Shown here: one piece after another, positions 34,601 to 51,158 of the stretch
Layout of the letters: each line of letters starts with the position of its first letter
Position numbering within the stretch: the first letter of the stretch is position 1
DNA from: Mesostigma viride
Taxonomy: Eukaryota; Streptophyta; Mesostigmatophyceae; Mesostigmatales; Mesostigmataceae
Length of the DNA stretch: 64,000 bases
Direction of reading: 5' to 3'
Assembly (NCBI GenBank): GCA_009746045.1
Contig: RPFO01000175.1
Coordinates: 5,665,414 to 5,729,413 of the forward strand
Translations under genes and position numbers: made by a program
Notes under the pieces: model-generated
Databases searched by the model: none
Seen by the model: the letters and a program-made list of their open reading frames with translations, nothing else
What the model was told of the DNA's origin: nothing

Positions 34601-37600
34601 CCGCCAGCACGGTCTTCACGCTGGCGAGCGCCTCCTCCATGGCGATCGCACTGTTGCTGGGCACCTGCTCGCCCAGCAGCTTGTCCACGCCGTAGTGGCG
34701 CAGATCTGGGTGCATGCGAGGGGACGAGACGAGATGAAATGAGAAGTAAAACGAGATGAAATGAGAAGTAAAACGAGATGAAATGAGAAGTAAACCGATG
34801 TACATGAGTTTGTGCGCGCACGTGTGTGATGGGGCCACGAGCTGGCATGCAAAAAAGTCCCTGTAGCAGCGCGGGTCCGAAGAAAATAACGAGTGGCAGG
34901 GAAGAGAGACGCGAACAAGTGGCAGGGAAGAGAGACACAAACAAGTGGGAGGGAAGAGAGACGCAAACAAGTGGGAGGGAAGAGAGACGCAAACAAGAGG
35001 GAGGGAAGAGAGACACAAACAAGTGGGAGGGAAGAGAGACGCAAACAAGTGGGAGGGAAGAGAGACACAAACAAGTGGGAGGGAAGAGAGGCGCAAACAA
35101 GTGGCAGGGACGAGAGACGCAAACAAGTGGGAGGGACGAGAGACGCAAACAAGTGGGAGGGAAGAGAGACGCAAACAAGTGGGAGGGAAGAGAGACGCGA
35201 ACAAGTGGGAGGGAAGAGAGGCGCAAACAAGTGGCAGGGACGAGAGACGCAAACAAGAGGGAGGGACGAGAGACGCAAACAAGTGGGAGGGAAGAGAGAC
35301 ACAAACAAGAGGGAGGGAAGAGAGACGCAAACAAGAGGGAGGGAAGAGAGACGCAAACAAGTGGGAGGGAAGAGAGACGCAAACAAGTGGGAGGGAAGAG
35401 AGACACAAACAAGAGGGAGGGAAGAGAGACGCAAACAAGAGGGAGGGAAGAGAGACACAAACAAGAGGGAGGGAAGAGAGACGCAAACAAGAGGGAGGGA
35501 AGAGAGACGCAAACAAGTGGGAGGGAAGAGAGACGCAAACAAGTGGGAGGGAAGAGAGACACAAACAAGAGGGAGGGAAGAGAGACGCAAACAAGAGGGA
35601 GGGAAGAGAGACACAAACAAGAGGGAGGGAAGAGAGACACAAACAAGTGGCAGGGACGAGAGACGCAAACAAGTGGGAGGGAAGAGAGACACAAACAAGT
35701 GGCAGGGACGAGAGACGCAAACAAGAGGGAGGGAAGAGAGACGCAAACAAGAGGGAGGGACGAGAGACGCAAACAAGAGGGAGGGACGAGAGACACAAAC
35801 AAGAGGGAGGGAAGAGAGACGCAAACAAGTGGGAGGGAAGAGAGACACAAACAAGTGGGAGGGAAGAGAGACGCGAACAAGTGGGAGGGAAGAGAGGCGC
35901 AAACAAGTGGCAGGGACGAGAGACGCAAACAAGTGGGAGGGACGAGAGACACAAACAAGTGGGAGGGAAGAGAGACACAAACAAGAGGGAGGGAAGAGAG
36001 ACGCAAACAAGTGGGAGGGAAGAGAGACGCAAACAAGAGGGAGGGAAGAGAGACGCAAACAAGAGGGAGGGAAGAGAGACGCAAACAAGTGGGAGGGAAG
36101 AGAGACGCAAACAAGTGGGAGGGACGAGAGACGCAAACAAGAGGGAGGGAAGAGAGACGCAAACAAGAGGGAGGGAAGAGAGACACAAACAAGAGGGAGG
36201 GAAGAGAGACGCAAAAAAGTGGCAGGGAAGAGAGACACAAACAAGAGGGAGGGAAGAGAGACACAAACAAGTGGGAGGGAAGAGAGACGCAAACAAAAAA
36301 AGAGAGACATAGCGGCACTAGTCTGGGGGGGGAATGGGGAGAGTTGGGAGTGGAACAGAGGGGGGGAGAGAAAAGACAGAGGCAGGTGGTGAGAACTGTC
36401 AAGCGCCGGGATTAGACGGCAAAGATTTGGCAAAGATTCGTCAAAGATTCGACAAAGAGTCAAAGATTCTATGTAGGCAGCAGAGCGCCCGGCCAACATA
36501 CAATCTCTCCATTCATCTCTCCATTCAAGCTTGCCCATGTGCCCTCCAGTGTCCTACCGCTGACGCTTGCGGATCAAGCCGCAGCTCGCAGCTCAAGGAT
36601 TCGACAAAAGGCTTCTGGAAAGGCCCTTAAAGGAAAAACGGCAGCTCGAGAAACTGGGCAGCTTAATCACAGTCGGTGCCTGGTCACACGAATGCTTGAT
36701 AACAACCTAAATCTGCCAGGAAAACAAACATGAAAGAAACTGGCTCTAGATCAGGCTAATCCTCACGAGCCTTAATGGCTTCTTCCACCCAGCGCACGGC
36801 CTGGGTTGGTACACAGAGATTCCTTCAATGCGACGTCCCTCAAACTCACATGGAACCTCCCAATGCGACATCCCTAAACTCAAATTGAACCTTGACCATA
36901 GGCATGCGATGCGAGAAAGATTGAGAAGGCCCTGAAATTCAACCACAAGCACCCACTATACTACACAAGCAACCAACCTAGAAGACCATGTTCAGACGTA
37001 GGCTGCTTTGTAAGCATGTTAACCGTGAACAACAGCCCGTTTTGGCTTGGAATAGGCACGATGATGTAAGGATGCAAAACGTCAGCTTTGAACTCAATTC
37101 TGTTCCCCCCACTGAAAATGAGTATAGGAGGGAAGTTAAAAAACTACTCGACCTTCCAGTTCCAGCATCTTGCCATGTTGTGCTCAGTTTTGAACTACTT
37201 GCAACACCACGCACCCAGCGATGCCACGAGGTCGCCCGACTTGTCCTCCTGCCCCATGTTGGCGCCCCACAGGAAGCGGGGGGTGGCGGGCCGCCCCTCC
37301 CAGCGCGCCGTGAAGGCCTCTGGGCCCGCTGCACGCCCGTGGCCAGCAGTAATGTACAACGCAACATTCAAGAGGTAAAGCGTAAGCATGAGGTAGCATG
37401 GCCCGCTCCACACCGACGACCACGAAACGACAAGAAAAAAAATCCAAGAAGAGGAAGTGGGGACAGCATCTCATGGGCAGGCCCTTGGATGAACACAGAG
37501 ATCAGTTTGGCGACAGGAATACGCCAAAAACAGATAGATCTATTGATGGATTAAAATAGCACGTAGATTGCGTCGAGGAACAGACGCACAAGATTGGTCG

Positions 37601-38463
37601 CAAGAAGCGGGTCGTTAGGGTGTTATGAGATTCTTGGGAATGCGAAAAGAATGGTGGAGGAACAGGTGGGGGGGGGTAGAGGGAAAGGGGGCGAATGACC
37701 GCACTCACTTCCATACTCCACGAACACTTCATCGCCGTCGTCAAACACCTCTGACAGCACCGTGTCCACATCCTGCACTGAGCCGTCCTGTTCACAAATA
37801 GACCGGGGCGGGATGACCATAGTCGCGAGAGCGGTATTAGCGAGCGGAAAAAGCAATACGCCGACGAGCACTTGTCCACTCCTATAAATACTTGCAACCC
37901 GAGTACGCGTGTGTTTAGGGTTTAGGGTTTAGGGTTTAGGGCTTAGGGTGCAGGGTTTAGGGTGTAGGGTTTAGGGGTTGGGGGTTGGGGTTTAGGATTT
38001 AGGCTTTAGGGCGTAGGGTTTAGGGTTTAGGGTTTAGGACTTAGAACGTGTTGGGAAGTACTCGACTTTCCCCTAAGTGATAAAGCTTCATCCTTGTTAA
38101 TTCTTAGAAGCTAAAAAGTCCATTTGGCAGGGGTTCACAACAGTGGAGACCTTTCGCCGATGTAGATTGTCTACCACGGGGGCGAGATTTTTCCTTGTTT
38201 CTTCCTTGCATGTGGACCGCTACCCACGTCAAGTGCATGTGCTGCTCTCCGCAACCACCTTCTTTTGGTTTCTCAGCCCATCCCTTTACTGCGGACAGCA
38301 CCTATGTTGTGCACCTACGTTGTGCTCCGTTACCCATGATGGCATCCTTATACGTGCCCTTTCTCACCGCTGTCAGCACGGCTTGAGGCACGTAGAGTCC
38401 CATCACATCGCCTGCAGTAGAGATGGCCATCAGGCGCAAGTGTGAGGAGAGAAAGGGGGAGGG

Positions 38464-38498
<35 letters not shown>

Positions 38499-40652
38499 GA
38501 GGAGGAGGAGGAGGAGGAGGAGGAGGAGGAGGAGGAGGAGGAGGAGGAGGAGGAGGAGGAGGAGGAGGAGGAGGAGGAGGAGGAGGAGGAGGAGGAGGAG
38601 GAGGAGGAGGAGGAGGAGGAGGAGGAGGAGGAGGAGGAGGAGGAGGAGAGGAGGAGGAGGAGGAGGAGGAGGAGGAGGAGGAGGAGGAGGAGGAGGAGGA
38701 GGAGGAGGAGGAGGAGGAGGAGGAGGAGGAGGAGGAGGAGGAGGAGGAGGAGGAGGAGGAGGAGGAGGAGGAGGAGGAGGAGGAGGAGGAGGAGGAGGAG
38801 GAGGAGGGAGGGGGGGGGGGGAGGGGTGCATGGACACAGGCATACCACCAGGGGCAATAGGCACAGGCAGCGATGACACAGGATTAGCATGAGCATTCTA
38901 CAGGACTCAGTGTTCAGCCCATTTCCTGCCAATCCTCTTGCAAAATAAGAGTCGGTCATGGCGCAGGCCTAGTGCAGCTCACGACTCCATGGAGGCGAAG
39001 GTGTGCCATCGCACACCAGGATGTGCCATAAAAAGCCCCCATCCTTAAAAGAACCGTTCATAGTGACGAAAGCGAATATCTACTGTCTCCATCTAGCCTA
39101 TATTTATCCTATATCTAGCCTACATCTAGCCTATATCTAGCCTATATCTACTGCCGCACACCAACCTTCCCTGCCTTAGAAGTCAATACGATTGGTCTAT
39201 GGGCAGCAACCAATGGGCTTCATAGGAAGGTTCTATGGCCAGCAAAGTAGGGCCTGGGGGCGCATCTACTGCAGGAAGGGAGGACCTGGGGATATCCCTA
39301 GAAAGTAACGGCGTTGAGAGATGATATTGACAAGAGACAATAAACAATCAGCCATCGTAGGGCATTGATAGGACATGACCATCCATCGACTCACGCTCAC
39401 TCACCTTGCGAGTTAGTGGTGGGTCAACAATGCCAAAGGCTGCATGCCCACAGCCATGCCAACGAGCACGTGGACCGTCCGTGCCAGACACTCGTGTGGG
39501 CCCATGCTGCCACAGCACGCTCCTGGGCCACGTGTCAGCATGCAATGACCAGGCCGGTGCCTGACTCCTTATCTTCTCAATTATCCTGCTCCTTGATCAA
39601 CCACCACTGAGGAGTCCCATCTGTTACCCTCCTTTGATGTTCATCGAGCCCCGTTACCCCCCCAACGCGGGCGCGCGAGCGATGCATGGATGGAAGCGTA
39701 TTTTTGAGCAGGTCGTTCACAGCAGGGTCCGCCCCAAACGTAAGTGTGCGGTGCATGCACTGTCGACGCCATCCTGCAGTGGCTGTGTGTGCTAACCTAC
39801 ACGGGCTCTGTATGCAGAGGAACAATGACTATCGATGCCGTCATAGCGGTGGAGCATTGGTTGTCGATGCCATCCTACATCGGTTGTTGATGCCGTTCTA
39901 CATTGGTTGTCGATGCCATCCTACATTATACTAGCACTTCACACATACATGATGCCATCCTGCATTATACTAGCAGTTCACACATACATGATGCCATCCT
40001 ACATTATACTAGCAGTTCATATCTATTGGAGACGCATATATTGGCGACTTCTATATGGGTGGTTCACGCTCTGGTACCTCGGTAGTTCATATCTATTGGA
40101 GACGCATATATTGGCGACTTCTATATGGGTGGTTCACGCTCTGGTACCGCGGTAGTTCATATCTATTGGAGACGCATATATTGGCGACTTCTATATGGGA
40201 GGTTCACGCTCTGGTACCTCGGTAGTAGGACTAGCAGTTCATATCTATTGGAGACGCATATATTGGCGACTTCTATATGCGTGGTTCACGCTCTGGTACC
40301 TCGGCAGTTCATATCTATTGGAGACACATATATTGGCGACTTCTATATGGGAGGTTCACGCTCTGGTACCTCGGTAGTAGGACTAGCAGTTCATATCTAT
40401 TGGAGACGCATATATTGGCGACTTCTATATGGGAGGTTCACGCTCTGGTACCTCGGTAGTTCATATCTATTGGAGACGCATATATTGGCAACTTCTATCT
40501 ATATGGGTGGTTCACGCTCTGGTACCTCGGTAGTAGGACAGGCGCGCGCAGGCCACGTAGGCCAGCCACCGCAGGATCTGGTCGCCAGCACCGCACTGGA
40601 TGGGCACCTGCTGCTCCACCACCCCGCCGCCGCCCTCGCGCTGGAGATTCAC
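22670..40652 (-). CDS. Large spliced gene of unknown function, 15 exons placed
   Basis: Minus-strand exons, 5' to 3': 40652-40526, 38411-38368, 37787-37709, 37328-37215, 34705-34592, 34092-34016, 32278-32224, 31282-31221, 30667-30601, 30295-30237, 27396-27298, 25914-25792, 25254-25177, 24140-24078, 22807-22670. All 14 junctions keep phase; sum 1,299 bp, 432 residues plus stop. The start codon lies upstream and was not found. Residues 1-90 (GAGDQILRWLAYVACARLSY; VFDDGDEVFVEYG) look like a ubiquitin-like or DCX-like fold. Later parts (GALQGLFQYYERRAG; LLQLHEFFVACIQVAAAKY) look like paired EF-hand-like helices without clear calcium loops. The end is SFVYSKAGALAITEGED. Such architecture is common in ciliary proteins, but I cannot name the family. 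Introns total about 16.7 kb and are mostly tandem repeats. Confidence 0.72.
23466..23945. repeat. 54-bp satellite in last intron
   Basis: About nine copies of a 54-bp unit containing ACTGTGCTATCAAGACCC and TTCACTTTGTAG. Because 54 is a multiple of three, both strands show repeated 18-residue open frames, which are artefacts. Two copies carry the variant GCAAACTTCTTGTG, at a spacing that suggests a higher-order unit of three. Confidence 0.9.
24337..24706. repeat. 41-42 bp satellite, interrupted by a retroelement tail
   Basis: About seven copies of a unit beginning CAGTCAAACCAAGAGGGG and ending CAACTGACCCTA, within the intron 24141-25176. The array is split at 24599-24656 by a tail insertion. 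Confidence 0.9.
24599..24656 (+). mobile_element. 58-bp solo retroelement tail with 9-bp TSD
   Basis: TACCTGCTACACGATTTCCC, then CAACGGAGTAATGTTATAA and an AATTT tail. Flanks are TACAGTCAA (24590-24598) and TACAGTTAA (24657-24665), a target duplication with one change. It matches the last bases of the 51.2-52.5 kb element. Confidence 0.8.
25084..25130. repeat. (GGGC)n tract
   Basis: Short GGCGGGCGGGC run in the intron just after the donor at 25176 (minus strand). Confidence 0.85.
25680..25791 (-). repeat. GC-type donor and its echoes
   Basis: The exon ending at 25792 (minus) continues GCAAGTACTG, so this intron has the recognised GC-AG form. About 85 bp further (near 25710-25735) the boundary is echoed: GGAGGCAGGTACTGTAGCGG against GGAGGCAAGTACTGCGGCG. 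A partial copy lies near 25745-25765. The echo also creates a standard GT donor. Confidence 0.6.
26740..27297 (-). repeat. Donor echoes leading into a 34-bp satellite
   Basis: The exon ends AAGACGATG and continues GTACGTGAC. Within 120 bp four decayed copies follow on the minus strand: AGACCATGGTACGTAACC, AAGGCCATGGTATCTATCC, AAGACGATGGTACCTAACC and AAGGCCATGATACGTGACC. The sequence then passes into about nine copies of a 34-bp unit (TATCATACGATATGATAGG, then CCATAGGTCATACGG) spanning 26835-27165. Donor-like copies occur on both sides of the array. Confidence 0.7.
27403..27475. repeat. (GT)n and poly-G
   Basis: Plus-strand GT repeat followed by about 24 G, immediately upstream (in gene orientation) of the acceptor at 27397. 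Confidence 0.95.
27754..27911. repeat. About 55-bp repeat, three copies
   Basis: Units contain ATAATGACGTGACCACTTTC and ATTTGGGCTCTCTCA. On the minus strand they read as DSERAQMKVVTSL-like frames, but no exon with compatible phase fits here, so I treat them as an intronic minisatellite. Confidence 0.8.
28651..30140. repeat. 1.5-kb heptamer satellite (GGGGCGA / GGGGAGA)
   Basis: More than 200 copies of a G-rich heptamer, mostly GGGGCGA, with a central block (about 29341-29735) and a distal block (about 30028-30135) of GGGGAGA; some units are shortened to GGGCGA or GGGAGA. It lies in the intron 27397-30236 of the minus-strand gene. Open frames of about 500 codons on both strands are by-products of a stop-free repeat. 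Confidence 0.97.
31370..31410 (-). repeat. Acceptor-side echo of the 31282 exon
   Basis: CACGCTCGCTGCACCATGTG (about 31384) repeats CACGCTCGCTGCACCGTGTC at the true acceptor (about 31276), that is, GGTGCAG plus the first exon bases on the minus strand, about 108 bp upstream. Confidence 0.6.
31741..32003. repeat. 32-bp satellite
   Basis: About eight copies of CTTCACAAGTGGGCGACAAC plus CGACTACATGCA, with ACGTG/ACATG variants, inside the intron 31283-32223. Confidence 0.93.
32649..34015 (-). repeat. 34-bp array made of exon end plus splice donor
   Basis: On the minus strand the exon at 34092-34016 ends GGACTATGACATCATGAACC+TG and continues GTAACGTGGCAA. Exactly this 34-bp block (22 exonic plus 12 intronic bases) follows in 33 further copies. 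Most carry GTAAGGTGG, a better donor than the first copy's GTAACG. Six spacers containing TACGTGTTCTCAAATATGAA break the array. Two of them are preceded by AAGCATCCCAAGG, a further 13 exonic bases, showing that longer exon ends were also copied. Every unit keeps the GT. Confidence 0.95.
34093..34260 (-). repeat. Acceptor-side copy of the 34092 exon
   Basis: Minus-strand CTCAGGTGCGCTGCAAG, then GCTGTTCCAGTACT, occurs twice: at the real exon start (34092) and about 144 bp upstream (about 34235), where it diverges after 33 bases into CACGTGG. Both copies keep CTCAG and would serve as acceptors. Confidence 0.8.
34325..34600 (-). repeat. Four donor echoes at about 60-bp spacing
   Basis: The exon ends GAGCACGCCG and continues GTGAGGGG. 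Copies at about 34510, 34443, 34386 and 34329 read GAGCGTTCTGGTGAGGGG, GAACAGGCTGGTGAGGGG, GAGCACGCCGGTGAGGGG and GAGCATGCCGGTGAGGG. All keep the donor. Two are preceded by TTTGATCTG. Confidence 0.75.
34725..34800. repeat. 22-bp repeat, three copies
   Basis: AAATGAGAAGTAAAACGAGATG repeated just upstream (in gene orientation) of the 34705 acceptor. Confidence 0.9.
34893..36298. repeat. 26-bp purine-rich satellite, about 54 copies
   Basis: Units of AAGTGGGAGGGAAGAGAGAC plus GCAAAC, with frequent GAGGG/GTGGG, GCAAA/ACAAA and GAAGA/GACGA swaps. It lies in the intron 34706-37214. Very long open frames on both strands are artefacts of the repeat. Positions 36300-37214 hold no recognisable exon. 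Confidence 0.97.
37914..38046. repeat. Interstitial telomere-like tract (TTTAGGG)n
   Basis: About 19 heptamers of TTTAGGG with variants (CTTAGGG, TGCAGGG, TGTAGGG, TTTAGGA), inside the 580-bp intron between exons at 38368 and 37787. TTTAGGG is the plant and green-algal telomere unit. Confidence 0.92.
38461..38822. repeat. (GGA)n triplet repeat, about 115 copies
   Basis: Nearly perfect GGA/GAG tract bracketed by poly-G, with one shifted register near 38647. It begins about 50 bp beyond the exon at 38411. Poly-Gly, poly-Glu, poly-Arg and poly-Pro/Leu/Ser frames here are artefacts. Confidence 0.98.
38823..39860. other. Intron sequence without recognised feature
   Basis: Part of the intron 38412-40525. 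A short array of CTATATCTAGC/CTACATCTAGC lies at about 39095-39155. A coding-like minus-strand stretch near 39700-39760 does not fit the phase of its neighbours. Confidence 0.5.
39900..40525 (-). repeat. 70/82-bp satellite containing the exon end and donor
   Basis: On the minus strand the exon ends CTGTCCTACTACCGAG and continues GTACCAGAGC. The following intron has about seven units of 70-82 bp. Each contains TACCGAGGTACCAGAGCGTG or a one-base variant. The longer units keep GTCCTACTACCGAG, 14 exonic bases. A 43-bp subarray (39910-40015, TATACTAGCAGTTCAC) lies at the far end. Confidence 0.9.
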
Positions 40653-40709
40653 CTGCGGCGTGGCCGGCAGGGGGGGCGCATGCGGCAAGCCAGAGAGGTA
40701 CACGAGGTA

Positions 40710-40790
<81 letters not shown>

Positions 40791-43007
40791 CAGCCGTGGG
40801 GTGGTATACAAGAGATAATGACCATGTAAAAGAACTAGGCATGTGCACGAAAAGCCTCCAAGTTATAGTAGTCATCTAGAGACCATAATGACAAGGTCTC
40901 ATAGTCACTCCAACATGAAAAGGGAAGGAAGCGGGTGGGGGATGGGGGGCAGGAGAACTCGTTGTGTCCACGGACGTCCAGCACAAAATATCTATTTGCA
41001 AAGTTGCAGCTTAAATGAGAGCGCTTGTTTGTGTGTGCACAGCAAATCTAGCCACTGGTGTTAACAAAGCCTGGAATGCAAGGAGTTACACCTGCACCGC
41101 GTGCCCCGTCTAGCCGCTAGCCACCGTGCCACCGAGCGCGTCGGAAGAGCTTCAGCTTCACCCTAATCAGCTAACCCAACACAGTGGGAAGAGCCCCAAC
41201 CAGTACATGGAAACAGGATCCCTGACTATAATAGTGGGATCACGATATAGTGATCCCACAGGATGTCGTGGGATGCCAGTGGCAGCCATTGCCCAGATGA
41301 TAGCATGTTGCAACAGCTCCGAAATACTTTACAGCCCCACGCAAGCGTCATGTGTCCTGGCCGGGAACACACAGCTAATATAATTCTGGCAGCAGAGTCC
41401 TAACCACACGGCATGGGGTGGTTAACCAAAACGATAGGGGAGACCATGCGGGAAAGTTCAGGCAGGAGGTTATAAAATTTTACAGGCAGCGCGTGTAGGC
41501 TATTTTTTGTCCTGAAAAGACAACTGGTTCAATCTACTGGTCAATTTACTGGTGCTTCAATCTACTGGTCGACCAACTGTGAGCTGGGCAGGGGGTTAAA
41601 AAAATCAGGGTGAGGACGCGACAGAAACCGCATCGAGCAGACTCTTTTTAGGGGAAATTGCAGGCACAGATTCGCCTCTTTTGTACACCTTGAGCCGATG
41701 GTAAAATAAAACAAAATAAACCACGCAATGATGGATCATAACCAAAATCTCCGGAACACCGGCTCCTGCAAACGTCTCCGCGCATTGGACCCAGCTGCAT
41801 TTGCTGCAGCCCTCTCTCCATGAACCCAGAACCCAGGAAGAGCATTCCAGGCGTATGTAACAGCGCCTCATGATCTTAGAACACATCTACCGTTTAGCAG
41901 TAGGACATTGCACGGGCTAAACCCCATTAGCAGTCACGTGGGCTAGGCCCGGGCCAACCGCCCGATGCCTAAGGTGCTCGTCGTATGGAGTGCAAAAGTT
42001 GCATAACTCAACATCACGACCTCAACCATCAAAATGGTAAAGCTATTGCTGCGGATTTTTGGGATTCATCTTTGCCAATTATGGCCGTTATACTTACAAG
42101 TACTTGCATGCTACCGTTGGCGCGCGACACCGGTTAATCAGATGAAGCCTCCTCTAATCAGCGCCATGATTTGCCCTCAACTGAGAAGCGCTCCTGTTTT
42201 CTCTCCCTGTTACGCTAGGTTGTGTGTATATAAATGCGATGTTTTCGATATTATAGCCGCATCGCCGCATCGGGCCCCGTCCCCATAAGAGACTTCTCAA
42301 AATCCCATAATTGCTGTCCTCCAAATATAGGGATGCTTTCAATTACCTAGAGTGGATTGTGATCACGGTATTTACGCGAGGCATAGATTAGATACTCGAG
42401 CAAGACTCTCATCAAGCAAGAACTTATTATTGCTACTGTACCTGTACAGTATCATGTACAGTAACACGACACATACTACTGTACTGTGCGCTGGAGGCTA
42501 CTGGGTCCCTGGAAGGTGAAAAAACGTTTTCGAGCAAAGTTTTTTAAGGATTTAAACTTTAAACGTGAACGAGTCAAACAAGGGGTACATACAACTTCTC
42601 TGGGCCTCCGGCGCGGCGCACTGGGAGCATCATCCGCTCTCATCAAAGGAAGATCAATGACGGCCACCCAAGCGCAAAAATTCATTTCCAGACGCCAAGT
42701 CATCCCGTCTAACAAGAGACAGATCTGGCTGGATTTCCTTGTTCGCGCAATTTTCTAGTAAAGTATTGGTAGATACCGATATTTACACACTCTGGTGCCG
42801 TATCAAGCAGTTGCTCGCCAAACGGCAACTACCGAGCCCTCCCCGTCGGGCAATACGCAGCCTCCACGAGACCACGACCGTCACTCGCGTAAAATCGTGA
42901 CTCATGCCACCGGCCACGTCCTTTTTCGGGCCATAAAACTCGGCAGCCATCCTTTCGTCGTCCTCATTCCGCTGACTGGCTGCGTTCTGCTAGCCAAGCC
43001 TTAGGAC
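40653..43007. other. Region between divergent genes
   Basis: Holds a (GA)n tract at 40712-40789 and (near 42440-42490) short GTACAGTA repeats. The missing 5' exon(s) of the minus-strand gene and the promoter of the plus-strand trpB gene should both lie here, but I could not place either. An open frame at 41886-41605 (minus, 93 codons, containing MIHHCVVYFVLFYHRLKVYK) has no known domain. No retroelement tail is visible. Confidence 0.5.
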
Positions 43008-50244
<7,237 letters not shown>

Positions 50245-50774
50245 ATTTTTTTATTGGCGCCGCCGCTTGCATCATTGTGTGGCATGGGCTGTCGCACGAA
50301 ATACGAGGCCGATAGTGTTCCTGCCTAGTTGACGCCATTATTGGGGGGGGGGGGGTTGCACGCCTGGCGACCTTTTGAGTATCAAGGAGACAACCATATA
50401 TATGGTGATTTCGCAAGTGCAAGTCGGTGAAAAAATGGCTCCGAATTGAATTGAATTCGGAGTTGGAAAGAGGCATGGTAAAATTAAATAAGAGGAGTAC
50501 CTCCAACAAGATCTGTGATTGGAATGGTAGTGCATTGGTGGTTCTGCGCGATGATAGTGGACAAAATTCCCGGTTACGGAGGCGGTTTTGCATCTCACGT
50601 TGCATGGAAAAGGGCGCGGGTACGCGAAGCGGGGCGACATTGTAAAACATTTGGCTCGTAACAAAGGATCCGAGGCAATTTGGCGCCGCGTCGGTTGTGG
50701 TAAACGTTGCATCTACGGCATTTGTGGGTTGTTTTGAAACCCGGTCGATGAGATTTGACGGAGAAGACGTATGT
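50245..50774. other. 3' flank of trpB, no gene
   Basis: Probable 3' UTR plus spacer. Contains a poly-G run near 50343 and the 17-bp motif TATCAAGGAGACAACCA at about 50379, related to the start of the dispersed repeat and found inverted near 63530. Confidence 0.5.
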
Positions 50775-51072
50775 CAAGGAGACAACCAGCGCAGGCCAGA
50801 ATTCGGGAGAATCCGGACCATGGTAGCTCGATAGATGTTGTAGTTAGAATGCTGTTAGATAGATGTCGTAGGTAGCTGCTGTAGATAGATTAGACCGGTA
50901 CGACTGTTTGCACCCATCCATCCATCCATCGGGGTTAATGCTCCGTGACTCCCCAACGGGAGCACGAGTCTAATTAATTAATTAATGGTAGCTCGAGCCT
51001 GCCGTTATCTTGTCCGCGTTTTCGAGTCGTTCAAAATAATGAATATGAATGGAGATGGAAATGTGTAGCCCT
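50775..51072 (+). repeat. Dispersed ~130-bp repeat, copy 3, split by an insertion
   Basis: GAGACAACCAGCGCAGGCCA ... ATGGTAGCTCGA, interrupted at 50832-50984, then ATGGTAGCTCGAGCCTGCCG ... GGAAATGTGTAGCC. Comparison with copy 1 shows the uninterrupted form. Confidence 0.85.
50832..50984 (+). mobile_element. 153-bp 3' fragment of a non-LTR element with 12-bp TSD
   Basis: Flanked by ATGGTAGCTCGA at 50820-50831 and 50985-50996. It matches the last 150 bp of the element ending at 57770: TAGATGTTGTAGTTAG, GATAGATTAGACCGGTA, CACCCATCCATCC, the hairpin CTCCCCAACGGGAG and a TTAA tail. Confidence 0.92.
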
Positions 51073-51158
51073 AATTAATTAATTAATTAATTAATTAATT
51101 AATTAATTAATTAATTAGGACATAACTCCGTTGGGAGTACATGTAGCACATAGCCCTT
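51073..51158 (-). mobile_element. Retroelement 3' end in minus orientation
   Basis: A 47-bp TTAA tract followed by GGACATAACTCCGTTGGGAG and TACATGTAGCACATAGCCC, the reverse complement of the ORF1-only family's terminal hairpin. It abuts the plus-strand reverse-transcriptase fragment, so it is either a separate solo tail or a 5' inversion junction. Confidence 0.75.

Noticed and set aside
34434-36538. Six overlapping frames of 450-640 codons
   Set aside because: All arise from the 26-bp repeat read in every register. They overlap each other on both strands and cover a real intron.
36765-36815. Minus-strand terminal exon AVRWVEEAIKARED with stop
   Set aside because: It has an acceptor-like ACCCAG, but its phase does not match the preceding exon (37215), whereas the exon at 34705 does. 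Adopting it would end the protein before nine well-supported exons.
38348-38959. Poly-Gly, poly-Glu, poly-Arg and poly-Leu frames
   Set aside because: Direct translation of the GGA triplet tract.
39690-39780. Minus-strand exon with FGADPAVNDLLKNTLPS
   Set aside because: It reads well, but no acceptor lies next to it and the phase does not fit between the exons at 40526 and 38411, which already join correctly.
41605-41886. 93-codon minus-strand frame as first exon of the large gene
   Set aside because: No start context, donor or phase link to the exon at 40652 could be shown; it ends in its own stop codon.
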